Of a DNA stretch of 64,000 nt, positions 10,256-19,615 are shown one piece after another (position 1 is the first letter of the stretch; each line of letters begins with the position of its first letter). The stretch is from Arion vulgaris. Lineage: Eukaryota > Mollusca > Gastropoda > Stylommatophora > Arionidae. Made by a program: the position numbers and the translations under genes. The notes under the pieces were generated by a model. It saw nothing but the letters and a program-made list of their open reading frames with translations, searched no databases and was not told the DNA's origin. The stretch covers positions 5,250,001 to 5,314,000 of the forward strand of contig CM036760.1 in the NCBI GenBank assembly GCA_020796225.1, read 5' to 3'.

Positions 10256-10433
10256 GCTCTTTTTATGTTCATGGTGACAAAAAGAACAATGTTCAACACA
10301 GTCTTTCTGAATAAATATGATGATGTATTTGAGAGATGTTAAATGAATGACAGTTTAACATTTAAATAAATGTTTGTCTTGTAATCATCAGACATAACTG
10401 GCACATTACTAACTACAATGTTTTCAAATACAG

Positions 10434-10643
10434 ACTGTACGATACACAGGTTACAGTGACAGCTTATTCTCATCTGGCAACCCAAAGTACCATGACAAGG
10501 TAAACAACTGGGTGCTTTTTCAAAGTGAGGACGGAATTGGTCCTGGCAGAACAGGTTACTTTAACAGTTTTTGCATCATTCCTGCAGTGGCTCCATCTCT
10601 TTTGGAAGGCTGCGACATCATTGACATTATATACGAGATACAT
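10434..10643 (+). CDS. Alpha-arrestin gene, exon 2 in window (arrestin C domain)
   Basis: This 210-bp phase-0 exon of 70 codons follows aaatacag and ends before the donor cat|gtaagg. It reads TVRYTGYSDSLFSSG, then KVNNWVLFQSEDGIGPGRTG and NSFCIIPAVAPSLLEGCDII, ending DIIYEIH. In the family this block carries the central strands of the C domain: the G-R-T-G/W segment, the I-P-A-V-x-P-S linker, and the C-x-I-I-x-I-x-Y-x-I/L strand. The phase fits the flanking exons exactly. The upstream intron (8079-10433) holds Tigger, SINE-D, SINE-B and LINE relics. Confidence 0.92.
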
Positions 10644-10965
10644 GTAAGGACTGTAATAATAATGTTTTGTACTACTTGTCATGAATTTATAAGTTGATGA
10701 TAATAAATAGCCTATAGAGATATGACTTAGAATACACCTGTTGAGATGGTTAATATTAGTATTTTTTAAAAACTTTCTTGTGTCAAACAATTTTTGTTAC
10801 TGAGGACACCAACAAATAGCAACTAATCAAAGCAATGTCTGAATAGGAGACACCAGATATTGTTATATATTTAGCATTTGATTAGGGCCTGACAAAAATC
10901 ATGTGACCTGCAGATTAGAGGTTGCACTGTGTATTTTTAAAGTTGTTTCAATTTGAATTACTGTT

Positions 10966-11232
10966 TGCCCGTGTGTTGTTGGGGCTCTCAAAGGGAGCAA
11001 AGAATAGTAACACTGTGACCTACAAGGCATGTTGTAAGAGGCGATTGAGGTATTGGCCTAGGGAAACTACCCTAGTAAATAAAAAGCGTTGCAGAAATCG
11101 GATGTTCTGGCCTACTTGTGGTCGCATAACTGGCACAATGTACAATTGCTCTTAGGCTCAGATCACATCCAAATCACAAAAAGATTTGTTTATCAGGTGG
11201 TTGATATGGAGCCTCTGAAGAAGAAGAAAGAA
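10966..11232 (+). mobile_element. SINE-D copy
   Basis: Complete copy in the second visible intron. The head is cccgtgtgttgttggggctc, the body holds gggagcaaagaatagtaaca and gctcttaggctcagatcaca, and the 3' end is gaagaagaagaaag. The GAAGAA tail matches that of SINE-C and of LINE-J1. Confidence 0.85.
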
Positions 11233-11284
11233 GTTGCATTTTCATAACAGAAAATAAACTGTTTTCATACGATGTCTTGTATAT

Positions 11285-11525
11285 AGAAATATGATTTTAG
11301 ACCCATATCTTTCTTTGACCAATGGCACACGATAGGCGATGTTGTCAGTATCCTACCAGCTGCCTTTACTTCCCAGTGTTTCTCTGGTACCCATTTGAGG
11401 TTGGGTTGATGTGAGAGCTGCCGAGGTCATAAAAGAAATCGCACTCAAACTGGGGGTTTTGAACCTGGAACCACTCATCTATGAAAGAAGTGCACTAACC
11501 ACTGTGCTTTCTGTGTCCTATTTAA
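11285..11525 (-). mobile_element. Degenerate SINE-A copy
   Basis: The minus-oriented body shows ctttgaccaatggcacacga, tggtacccatttgaggttgg and gagagctgccgaggtc. The tRNA-like head lies at the right (ctaaccactgtgcttt). More diverged than the copies at 18147 or 28788. Confidence 0.7.
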
Positions 11526-11579
11526 AGTAAAGAACTATTTTTCATATCATAGTATAGTCTGGAATATGGTGTTAGTTCC

Positions 11580-11835
11580 GTGTATTTATTTCTCTCCGCG
11601 CATCACCACCCAGCCTGGTGTACCAGATTTCCCCATAAATCTTATTCATGTGAAAATCTGATTCATGCAGCCTTAGCATTGGTGTGGTTCGTCACATCTT
11701 CAACGCCATTTGGAGCTCTGGTGCTTATCCTCCGGTGATGTGGTCGGTTTTAGGCAGCATTTCCTGGGTTCGCTCTCTGGCTGTCCCCAGCCGACCTGCA
11801 AGGCGAGAGGTTGTGTATTTATTTGACCATTGGTT
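11580..11835 (-). mobile_element. Repeat-E copy
   Basis: The reverse complement of the Repeat-E 3' half: cctggtgtaccagatttccc, agccttagcattggtgtgg, ggagctctggtgcttatcct and gctgtccccagccgacctgc. Truncated at both ends, intronic. Confidence 0.8.
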
Positions 11836-11941
11836 TACAAGGGATGATAGGCTCATCCATCTCTTCAGTCACCCTTACTTCTCAGATTGCATTTTGATAT
11901 TTGTTGCAAACCGTATTTAATTTTCACAATATCCTTTTCAG

Positions 11942-12131
11942 CTTGAAGTTCCAGTTGGATGGCGGACAGTGCAACTTGGCTGTAACATATTCATTGGAAC
12001 AATTCCCTTGAGACATTCAGGGCCCATGCCTCTGCGGCTGTCAGGAAGCATTTCTGGATCAGGTTCTAATATGGACACATCATCTGGAGATCTAAATATA
12101 ACTGTGCCACCATCTCGACAGTATTGCGACT
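11942..12131 (+). CDS. Alpha-arrestin gene, exon 3 in window (end of arrestin C domain)
   Basis: The exon follows ccttttcag and is 190 bp, ending one base into a codon at the donor t|gtaagtg. It reads LEVPVGWRTVQLGCNIFIGT, then IPLRHSGPMPLRLSGS, a Ser/Gly-rich linker, and DLNITVPPSRQYCD. The IFIGTIPLR strand is the hallmark end of the ARRDC C domain (family pattern P-[IL]-x-I-G-T-[IV]-P-L). The phase-1 donor matches the phase of the last exon, giving a Phe codon at the junction. A second-best reading is not apparent. Confidence 0.92.
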
Positions 12132-12269
12132 GTAAGTGTGTATATTTGTTATAATATGAAAACTAGAAGTAGTTTCACTTCTTCAATCCAAATTCTAAGA
12201 TGTAATTCAAACATGTGTGGACACAACATTTGGAGTGATTGAGAGTATTTTAAAGATGCTCTATACTAA

Positions 12270-12680
12270 TGAAAGCAGCTTTTATAAAAATGGAAAACAC
12301 ACTATGTGTTAATTCACTACCACTGACACTGCGGAAACAATTACTCCAGTGCTATATTGAACCAATATTTATTTATGGCAGCGAAACATGGACAATACGA
12401 GACAAAATCAGAAATGAAGAAATCAGAAGGCTAGATATGTGAAACCAGTCATGCAATTCATAAAAAAACAACAGATAAAATGGTTTGGACACCTGACAAC
12501 AAGGCCCTAGTATCAACTACCACAGAGAGCTATGCTAAAACGTATAACAAGTGCAAAGCAAGAGGAAGACCATGCCAAAGATGGAGCAGCGGCATTAAGA
12601 GCAGTCTTAAAAAATGAATAACAGCTTACAAAGTGCCTTAGAACAAGCACACACAAGATCACTACACCCCCCTTCTTTTC
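12270..12680 (+). pseudogene. LINE-R RT C-terminal relic
   Basis: A broken frame reads LRKQLLQCYIEPIFIYGSET, then WTIRDKIRNEEIRRLDM, followed by a degraded W-F-G-H-like block (aaaatggtttggacacctg). This is the usual RT C-terminal signature of several LINE clades. Stops are frequent. It lies in the third visible alpha-arrestin intron. Confidence 0.65.
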
Positions 12681-12896
12681 CCCAATACATCTATAAAGAA
12701 GTAACTGGTAGAAGATAAGAAAATGTATTGTGATTGTTGGTGCAAGCATAAAAATGCACTTTTTATGCAGCACTCATGTTTAGAAGTACATTTTCAAAAT
12801 AAACAACACAGCATTGCATTTTAATCTATTGTTTCTAGTGGCCATTGACTGAGTGATGTGAAAATATTGCACGTGCAAAACTAGTACCGATTGAGT

Positions 12897-13232
12897 AGAC
12901 GCCCGAGTGGTTACCGGGTCCCAAATTGGGGTGTAAAGAATAGAACCACTGTTACCTGCCACTCGTAAGAGGCGACTAAGGAGGTTGGCTGTGGGGCTAG
13001 CTACCCTACACCGTAAAAACACTAGATGGCTACAGAACGAATCAAGTAAACGCTGGCTGAAACCGGACACATCGCTGAAGGATAAGCACCAGAGCTCCAA
13101 ATGGTGCTGAAAATGTGACGTAAAACACACCAATGCTAAGGCAGCATGAATCAGATTTCCACATGAATAGAATTTATGGGGAGATCTGGTACATCGTCTG
13201 GATAGTGATCGCGAGAGAGAGAGATTGAGTAG
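12897..13232 (+). mobile_element. Chimeric SINE: SINE-C head joined to Repeat-E 3' half
   Basis: 12897-12990 matches the SINE-C head (cgcccgagtggttaccgggt, gtgtaaagaatagaaccact, aggcgactaaggaggttggc). From about 13040 it switches to the Repeat-E 3' module (taaacgctggctgaaacc, gataagcaccagagctccaa, gatttccacatgaatagaat) ending gatcgcgagagagagaga. The unit may reflect template switching or a naturally modular family. Confidence 0.75.
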
Positions 13233-13830
13233 AAAATAGACCACCGGGAGATTTGAACTTTGCAGATGATATTGTCTTGTTACGTAAAAACAACTAAGAT
13301 GTGCAAAGATAAAACAGACAACTTGTCATCTATAGCATTTGAGGAGCAACATGTGGCCACCCCCAGTCGACTTAAAAACTAAACTTTTTCTAAGACCTGA
13401 TGGACCTGAAGCTGACTGCCCAGTTTGTGGTCCACAGTAAACTAAGCACATGACCACAGATCACTATAGATGATCTATAGCATCAAAAGTTAGACTGCAG
13501 ATAAGCTTCGAAAAGACAAATATCATGAAAACACCTATGACAAGTAATGCAGATATCATGCTGGAATCCAAAATGATAAAAATAACAGAGCAGTTCACTT
13601 ATTTAGGTAGCAATTTTGTCTGCACAGGAAATACTAAAAAGGAAGTTATACTTTGGATTGTTAAAGCACCATAAGCTTTTACAAATCTACATAAAATATG
13701 GAGCTCCAAGTTATATAGTTGGCATTTATAGTTGCCCTAAATTAGACATTTTTAATTCAAATGTTATATCAAGTTTAACATATGCCATCAAGAGTTGGAA
13801 AATGAGATATAGAAAGTCAGTTGAATGCTA
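13233..13830 (+). pseudogene. LINE-R RT domain relic with catalytic YADD-type box
   Basis: The frame begins LNFADDIVLLRK, i.e. the F/Y-A-D-D catalytic motif of reverse transcriptase. After an inserted LINE-J1 fragment (13339-13472) it resumes ASKVRLQISFEKTNIMKT, then KITEQFTYLGSNFVCTGN (the F-x-Y-L-G motif), IWSSKLYS and LTYAIKSW. It is frameshifted and truncated at 13830, where LINE-J2 begins. Confidence 0.75.
13339..13472 (+). mobile_element. Short LINE-J1 3'-end insertion with 11-bp TSD
   Basis: The direct repeat atctatagcat at 13328-13338 and 13473-13483 brackets a 134-bp fragment. The fragment matches the LINE-J1 3' end (gagcaacatgtggccac, ctgactgcccagtttgtggt, aagcacatgaccacagatc). The host is an older RT gene. 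Confidence 0.9.
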
Positions 13831-14785
13831 CCAAAACATGGTTCAAATACATCTAGAAGTCCAAGAAATAATCTCAAAAAAAATACAAACAGAGACGGAG
13901 CAAAGAGCCAGGTCACTCATAATGCTACAAGAGCAATATTCCACCAGCACATGGACATGCATATTCACAGATGGCTCAGCTACAGATGTTATGCTATCAG
14001 GAAGGGAGGCAGCGGAATCTACATCACTCACCCACAAGGAAACACAGAATCACACTCTCTGGTGGCAAGAGAAACATGCACCAACTTCAGAGAAGAGGCA
14101 ACAGCCCTCCTTGCAGCCATACAGATACTCAACGATCAACAGGTGTCAGCAAAAAATATTGCAGTCTTTAGCGATTCAAGATCCATTCTCCAGGCCATCT
14201 TGTGTTCCAAACAAGACAAGCTCATTCAGGATATATGGCAAACAATCAGTCTGCTGTCAAAAAACTCTGAACTAGTCTTACAGTGGATACCAGCACACTG
14301 TGGCATACCAGGAAATGAAAAGGCTGACAAATTCGTAAGAGCTGGAGGGAGCCTAACACAACACCACCTAGCACAAAGCTTTACAGAAGCAAAGACTCTC
14401 CTGAAACTATCCAAAAAAATCATGTGGAGAAAAACAAATGGAGAATACAACCCAGAGCATGACAGTATAAATACACTAAACAGTAAAGCACAGACCACAA
14501 TCTTCAGACTTAGAACGGGACACTGCAGTCTCAGAGCACACCTCCATAGAATGGGTCTCAGAGACTCAGCTGCCTGCACCTGTGGAGCACCAAAGCAGTT
14601 GACAGAGCACATCCTGTAAGACTGCCCCAGCCTGAGCAGTGTGAGAATGGAAATCTGGCCAACAGAAACAACACTACAAAACAAATTATGGTGGACCGTT
14701 GAAGATCTCAAGCGCACCGTCCTATTTATGACACATACCAAAGTAGTCGCATAACAGAAATTGATTGCAGAAGAAGCAGAAGAAC
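13831..14785 (+). mobile_element. LINE-J2 RNase H-end copy
   Basis: Two overlapping frames cover an RNase H domain. WTCIFTDGSATDVM lies near 13950 (first Asp). In the next frame come GIYITHPQGNTESHSL, TCTNFREEATALLA (Glu), VFSDSRSILQAI (Asp) and LQWIPAHCGIPGNEKADKF (His, Asp), then the HDSINTLNSKAQTTIFRLRT block and a C-x-C-G-A-P-K-Q zinc-knuckle-like end near 14575-14620. A frameshift near 13995 separates the first motif from the rest. The 3' end has a gcagaagaagcagaagaa tail. Similar sequence of about 120 bp lies on both sides. Confidence 0.85.
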
Positions 14786-15275
14786 TCCAAGTTACATAGT
14801 TTTAAAACTAAATTAGGCATTTTCAATTCAAATAGATCAATTCTAACATATGCCATCAAGAGTTGGGAAATGAGATATAGAAAGTAAGTTGAATGCATTT
14901 GAAGCGAGAGAGAGAGAGAGCATTTGAAAATAGATGTCTGCAAATAAAAAATGAACTTTAAATGGGTTAAATTCAGGAGAGGTGATGAAATGAGGAAAAT
15001 GTCTGGTCAACCACTAGTAACAACTGTTACAAGAAAGAGATGGTCATATTTTGGGCATAGTCTGAGAAGAAATAATCACAGAATCACAAAGCAAGCATTG
15101 AAGTGGGAGGCAAAGGGTTCAAGAAAGAAAGGACAGCATCCCTGGAATGAACTTTACTGAGGTAGGCGAGAAATATTGGGCTCATTTCTACAGAAATTGA
15201 TTAAGTTGCCCAGGATAGAGCTGAATGGAGAAATTGCTTACAGGCTCTAGGTAGCGTACGGCGCTACAATAGGAA
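14786..15275 (+). pseudogene. LINE-R RT C-terminal relic (second copy of flanking segment)
   Basis: 14786-14895 repeats the segment at 13697-13828 (ctccaagtta, aattaggcattttc, catatgccatcaagagttgg). It then continues into the C-terminal block: FKWVKFRRGDEMRKMSGQPL, RKRWSYFGHSLRRNNHRITK and QALKWEAKGSRKKGQHPWNE. That is the W-x-x-x-G-H-x-L-R ... A-L-x-W pattern of LINE C-termini. Related fragments lie at 36560-36870 and 54205-54440. Confidence 0.75.
14904..14919. mobile_element. 16-bp tail-only retroposon scar
   Basis: The 9-bp direct repeat gcatttgaa at 14895-14903 and 14920-14928 flanks only gcgagagagagagaga. This is the (GA)n tail of Repeat-E (gatcgcgagagagag). It interrupts the LINE RT reading A-F-E-N-R-C at this point. 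Confidence 0.6.
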
Positions 15276-15399
15276 TATAATAATAATTGCATGTTAATGT
15301 CTGAAGAAAACATATTGTGAATGTATGATAAAGTTAGCTACAGTATATGCAAATTACATAAATTATGCTTATCAGAGGAGTTGTGATTTGTTGCTACAG

Positions 15400-15955
15400 A
15401 ACTTGTTATATTTCTTCTTCTTTACCTTTCAAAATCCCAACGGAGCACAGGTCTTCAACAAACTTCTTCCAGCCCTTCCTCTCTCTTGCCATTCCTTCCA
15501 GTTCTTTCCACGTCTTACCTATCCTTTTAATATCAGTCTCCGCCCGTCTGCCCAGCGTGTTCGTAGCGCGTGGACTACGGGTGACTATCCCTCTGTGTGT
15601 GCGGGTTCAATTCCGCTGGATGGCAAACAAAGCCACAGATTCCCCAGATTACGGTGTTCGTGGCATCGAACCGAAGGGTTACGATGTCCATGGCACCGAG
15701 CCGAAGAGCTGAAAAGCTCAAGTGCTTCTGGATCGGAAAAAACAACAGAAATATCAGTCTCCAGCTCTCTTCTCCAGGTATTTCTAGGTCTTCCCCACCT
15801 TCTCTTTCCCTGCAGGTTTCAAACTAATGCTTGCAATGCTCTCCGTCGACCTTCTCAATGTGTGTCCTATCCATCGCCAGCATCTCTTCCTCATCTCTTT
15901 TTCCACTGGTATCTGCTTAGTTCTCTTATACTAACTCAGCCCCTTTATTCTACAT
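15400..15955 (-). pseudogene. LINE-R C-terminal relic interrupted by a SINE
   Basis: Minus-strand reading gives ESIASISLKPAGKEKVGKT in the 15760-15850 part. After the inserted element it gives DIKRIGKTWKELEGMARERK and GWKKFVEDLC. This is the G-R-P-R/K ... D-x-x-x-x-x-W-x-x-x ... F-V-x-x-L-C terminal pattern of CR1/RTE-group LINEs. It lies in the last alpha-arrestin intron. Confidence 0.75.
15542..15749 (+). mobile_element. tRNA-derived SINE (family H) with 13-bp TSD
   Basis: The repeat aatatcagtctcc at 15529-15541 and 15750-15762 brackets 208 bp. A tRNA-like head carries tgttcgtagcgcgtggac and a B-box-like gcgggttcaattccgc. The body has two similar sub-blocks (ggcatcgaaccgaaggg and ggcaccgagccgaagag). 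No other copy was noticed in the window. Confidence 0.7.
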
Positions 15956-16083
15956 AATTATTGATATCTTTAATAAGGATTTATATTTGATTTGTTTTTT
16001 CTTTGTGAGAATAAAATTTTTATTTTCTGTTGACTCATTTCTAATACATGATATATTCTGTTTTGTGATCTGTCTTTACTTAG

Positions 16084-16475
16084 TTCCTCCTTCGTATGAA
16101 GAATGTGTATTTGGTCGCATGGAATCACTAGAAGGAAATGGACATGAGATTGACATTGATGATGATGACAACCAAGAGAACTCAACAGTCAGGGAGCCTA
16201 ACACCAGATCTGCATCTTCCGCTGCCTTAAGACGCAGTCAGTTTCGTCGCCTTCCAAGCTACCCCTACTACAGCACAGACCATTTTACAAGTGGCGGGGA
16301 CTTCACACAAGGAAACTGGCACAATGATCATCAGCCTACTTATTGCACTAACACATACCCACACCCACCACCATTGACATCATCAGGGTATACATCTGTG
16401 CCGATTACTGAGCAGCCTTCTTTGTCGTCAGTGCCACCTCCTCCCAGCTATGAATCATTACAACTTCAGCATTAA
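16084..16475 (+). CDS. Alpha-arrestin gene, last exon (PPxY tail)
   Basis: After acceptor tttacttag the exon completes the split codon to Phe and reads FPPSYEECVFGRM, an acidic stretch (HEIDIDDDDNQEN), a Ser/Arg-rich segment, a Tyr-rich LPSYPYYSTDHF block, and the C-terminus SVPPPPSYESLQLQH before TAA. The two PPSY motifs fit the PPxY sites by which ARRDC proteins bind the WW domains of NEDD4-family HECT ligases. Spacing (about 120 residues apart, the second near the end) agrees with family members. The four exons give 324 residues; a complete family member is about 400-450. Confidence 0.93.
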
Positions 16476-16640
16476 ATAAAATAATTTTGACCTTATGTCT
16501 CATATTGTGTTCCCTCCAAGTAATAAGCTCCACTTTGCTGTGCTAAACATTTTGTAGAGTTGGAGTCTTCTGGGCTTTAAAAAAAATAACCCCAAACGTC
16601 ACCCAATAAAATACATAGAAAAATAAGAGTGTAAATTCAT
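16476..16640 (+). promoter_or_regulatory. Alpha-arrestin 3' UTR with poly(A) signals
   Basis: Canonical aataaa hexamers occur at 16475-16480, overlapping the stop codon, and at 16605-16610. The second is the better placed and suggests cleavage around 16625-16640. Confidence 0.6.
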
Positions 16641-16679
16641 ATTTCCTTTGGAGTCACCAGCAGAAGAATGTCTCATTCT

Positions 16680-16965
16680 TTATGGTGAAACACGTAATAA
16701 CAAAGTACTGTAGTTTTACAAAAACAATGACAATACACAGCAAAGTTTTGACCAAAAGGCCTTTATCAAGCAATCGATACAACAGGAGTGACGACGAATT
16801 TCGTAGCACATTACATATAGACTACGACAGAGATGTATTCCAACAGGCATGATTTATCAGAATTGTTCTGTAGGTTATGATACGGATACATACTTTATAA
16901 TTAGGTAAAATATAGTATAAGTACTTTGTTGTAATTATTTTCTTTGACTTGGTTCTTCTTGTTCC
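16680..16965 (-). repeat. Dispersed repeat with ttgataaaggccttttggtc core
   Basis: The reverse complement of 16735-16780 shares ttgcttgataaaggcctt followed by ttggtc[ga]aaac with 26648-26685. The core forms a stem (aaggcc/ggtcttt-like). Family unknown; possibly a Penelope-like or other retroelement end. Confidence 0.5.
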
Positions 16966-16982
16966 CTATGGAACATAGAACT

Positions 16983-17222
16983 GCAGGGGGTCTCGATGGC
17001 GAAGTCATTAAAGACTTTTGCATATCATTCTAAAGGTTGTGGTTTCGAATCCGAACTGAGTCACATGTGCAATGTTTTCATGAGAACCCTAGGATTATTG
17101 CAGGAGCTATGGAGTTTGTGCTTTGCGCAACACTCTCGGCAGATGGTGTGCTATTTCTGCCGACAAGGGCGGAGCCATATGGGGAAGCCCGACGCAATGA
17201 ATTCATTTCTTCATCTTTAGGT
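16983..17222 (+). mobile_element. SINE-B copy
   Basis: Full head with A-box-like gatggcgaagtcattaaaga and B-box-like gtggtttcgaatccgaac, body (gcgcaacactctcggcag, gtgctatttctgcc) and the 3' end gacgcaatgaattc. Lies downstream of the alpha-arrestin gene. Confidence 0.88.
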
Positions 17223-17499
17223 ATCGAACTGCCACTATCACTCTCCACAGATTTACAACTGAAGGATTAAAATGCTTTAATTTTAAGCATTGTTTTAATT
17301 ATACCTGTTAAAGCTTATATGCTATGCATGTTACCTTAGTTTATTATATCTCTTCAAATCTGTGACGTCTTGGTGCCAGAGGGGGCTACAAACTCCTACC
17401 ACAATTAAGATGGAGAGGCAATAGATACTTGTAATGTCAGGTTATTAACAGAGAAGAGAAGAAATAGATCTATTCAGAAGAAAAGAAAACTGACTGATG

Positions 17500-17875
17500 C
17501 TACAAATCATCATCAGGTGCTGTCTCCACATCGAAGGTTGGCTGCAATGAATCTCTAGCATCCTCTTTCGCCTTGGCGTTGCACACTGCCAGACTGTAAC
17601 CTGTCCATTTCTTAAAGTTTCCCTCCCACTTATCTCTCGGTCTTCCTCTTGCTCTTCCTCCCTCAACTTTCCCTCTAGTAAATGTTTTATCATGGTGTCA
17701 TGCCTTTTTATGTGCCCAAAATACTTTACTTGTCTGAATTTTATTTCTCTTAATTGTTTCTTCATGCCTAGTTTTCCTAAAACTTGTTTATTTGTCTGTT
17801 TTTCTGTCCATGAAACTCTGCCTATTCTTCTATATATCCACATCTCAAATGCATCAATTCTGTCTTCTAACACTA
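17500..17875 (-). pseudogene. LINE-R RT C-terminal relic
   Basis: The minus frame reads LEDRIDAFEMWIYRRIGRVS, WTEKQTNKQVLGKLGMKKQL, KFRQVKYFGHIKRHDTMIKH, then GKLREEEQEEDREISGRETL and a CSQPSMW end. These motifs identify the segment after the RT of a LINE. Related copies are at 18480-19100, 22235-22640 and 55020-55768. The 3' end is a (GAT)n-like run. Confidence 0.8.
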
Positions 17876-18120
17876 CAAATAAAAATGAGAAAATCAAAGT
17901 ATTTTGGACATATATAAAAAGTGACACGAAGGGTTGGTGAACATCATTATGGAAGGGGGCATCCCATCAAAGAAGAAGACCACAGAGAAGAGGGATTCAG
18001 GATGTGACTGCTGATTTGAGCATGACGGTTGTAGAGACGGGACATTTGGCCTATAACAGAAATTCTGTAGGACTGTTAGAGTGGCAAAGTTCTGCTCAGG
18101 ACAAGCTATTTGATGATGAA
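17876..18120 (+). pseudogene. LINE-R C-terminal fragment
   Basis: The plus strand reads MRKSKYFGHI, then HYGRGHPIKEEDHREEGFRM. This matches the opposite-strand fragment at 53650-54200 (MRKWKYSGHMNRHEGLGKTI). It lies back-to-back with the preceding LINE fragment. Confidence 0.6.
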
Positions 18121-18146
18121 CATCAAGTATATTAACACTTCACAGT

Positions 18147-18431
18147 AAAAAAAAAAAGTAAAGGAACCCTTTCATACCTTGTGGTATATAGAGTAATACA
18201 GTGTTAGGCCTGTATTATTCATTGACCGTCGGCACACGTTGGGTGATGTGGTCAGCATCACGTCGGCTGCCTTTACTTTCCCGAAGCATGTCTGGTACCC
18301 AGTTGAGGCTGGGTCGACCTGAGAGCCGTCGTGGTCAGGAAAAATTTCACGCACACTGCAGGAGTTGAACCCGGACCACCAGCCTTGAGAAGCAAGTTCA
18401 CTAACAACTACACTACCGCAGCTCTCACACC
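18147..18431 (-). mobile_element. SINE-A, full length, 9-bp TSD
   Basis: The direct repeat cttcacagt lies at 18138-18146 and 18432-18440. On the minus strand the right end is a tRNA-like head: gagagctgcggtagtgtagt (A box), then ggttcaactcctgc (B box). The body includes gttgaggctgggtcgacc. The left end aaaaaaaaaaagtaaaggaac is the 3' terminus, so on the sense strand it ends in a T-run. Confidence 0.88.
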
Positions 18432-18479
18432 CTTCACAGTGTAATATATTTATTCCTTGTATACGTGAATCCAGGATTA

Positions 18480-19105
18480 CAAGATGATGGCATATATGAA
18501 AAAGAGTTTAAGGAAGAGAATAGGAATGGCCAAAAGTTCATTCAATGATATGAGCAAGTTACTAACATCTAAAGAAGTTAATTGCATATCCTTTACAGGA
18601 CTTTGCGAATCAACCCCAGTTTTTAACGCTGTTTGTGATTTTTCTAGGCATTATTACCTTCAGTAGTTTGCCATTGCTTTCTGAACGGGTGGCGTCATCA
18701 TCCTTTTGTAAAAATCCATGCGAAACAATTTGCAACCAAACTGTCAGCAGCGTGATACAAACTCAGAACGTCGGGGTTAATAGACCGAGTCACTATCCCT
18801 AAGCCACAGATGTCACCTTACTACTAACATCTAAACAGACAACAAATAAGCTAAAGATGAGGATTATCAGGTGCTTTATTTACTCTGTAGTTTTGTATGG
18901 TTCAGAAACATGGACAATGAACTAGCATTTGGAAGACAGAATTAATGTCTTTGAGATGTGGAATAGATCAGATTAAGTCATATTTCATGGAAAGAAAAAC
19001 ACAAAGAAGTTCTATGACAAAGGCAACATCAAGGGAAGAGACAGGGGGTGTTGGAGGTCTCTTACAGCCAAACTTTGATACATAGATGGCAGCTGATGAT
19101 GAAGA
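18480..19105 (+). pseudogene. LINE-R RT relic split by SINE-F
   Basis: 18484-18573 reads KSLRKRIGMAKSSFNDMSKL then LTSKE. After SINE-F it continues LTSKQTTNKLKMRIIRCFIY and SVVLYGSETWTM, then LEDRINVFEMW. The frame then decays. It is the same family as 55020-55768, where the region is contiguous. Confidence 0.82.
18574..18822 (-). mobile_element. SINE-F with 13-bp TSD inside LINE RT
   Basis: The repeat actaacatctaaa at 18561-18573 and 18823-18835 brackets the element. On the minus strand the head (tgtggcttagggatagtgac, A-box-like) is at the right, and the body carries agaaagcaatggcaaactac. Copies occur at 25436-25685, 39310-39545 and 52609-52844. Confidence 0.9.
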
Positions 19106-19334
19106 TTATGATCCTTGAATAGTTGAGCTAAGGTTCTCTTGCACTTGATATTTCTTTGTTTAAAAAATACTCTAGAAGACTGACCATCTATGGTTCTGCC
19201 CATAGTGCTAGGATATCTGTTCAGTAACCATTATCTGTGCATTTAACATGATAATGCTAAACTGTATATTTGACTGTTCTGGAGAAATGTAATGGACTTT
19301 CACTCATTCCAGTTTTGGTTCATTTCAAAAGTTG

Positions 19335-19615
19335 ATATCCACAATAGCATAATTGTTAGTGCCCTTGCTTGGTAGGGGCATGGTCCCTTGGTCAAATTCT
19401 ACAGTTGAAATCAAATATTTTTCCAAACATAATGGCTCTCAGATTTACCCAGCCTCATTTGTGAACAAGAGAAACATGGGAAGTAAATGGGGGCAGGCGT
19501 TATGTTGACCAGATCACCCATTGTGTGTGCCATTGGAAAAGTACAATATGAGTCTAACACTGTAATCCCTAATATACCTTGTATAAAATCAGGTTCCTTA
19601 TTTTGTACTTAATAA
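19335..19615 (+). mobile_element. Degenerate SINE-A copy
   Basis: Plus-oriented. The head aatagcataattgttagtgc and the B-box-like ggtcaaattctac are followed by tggctctcag, gaccagatcacccattgtgt and the 3' end caggttccttattttg. Strongly diverged. Confidence 0.6.
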
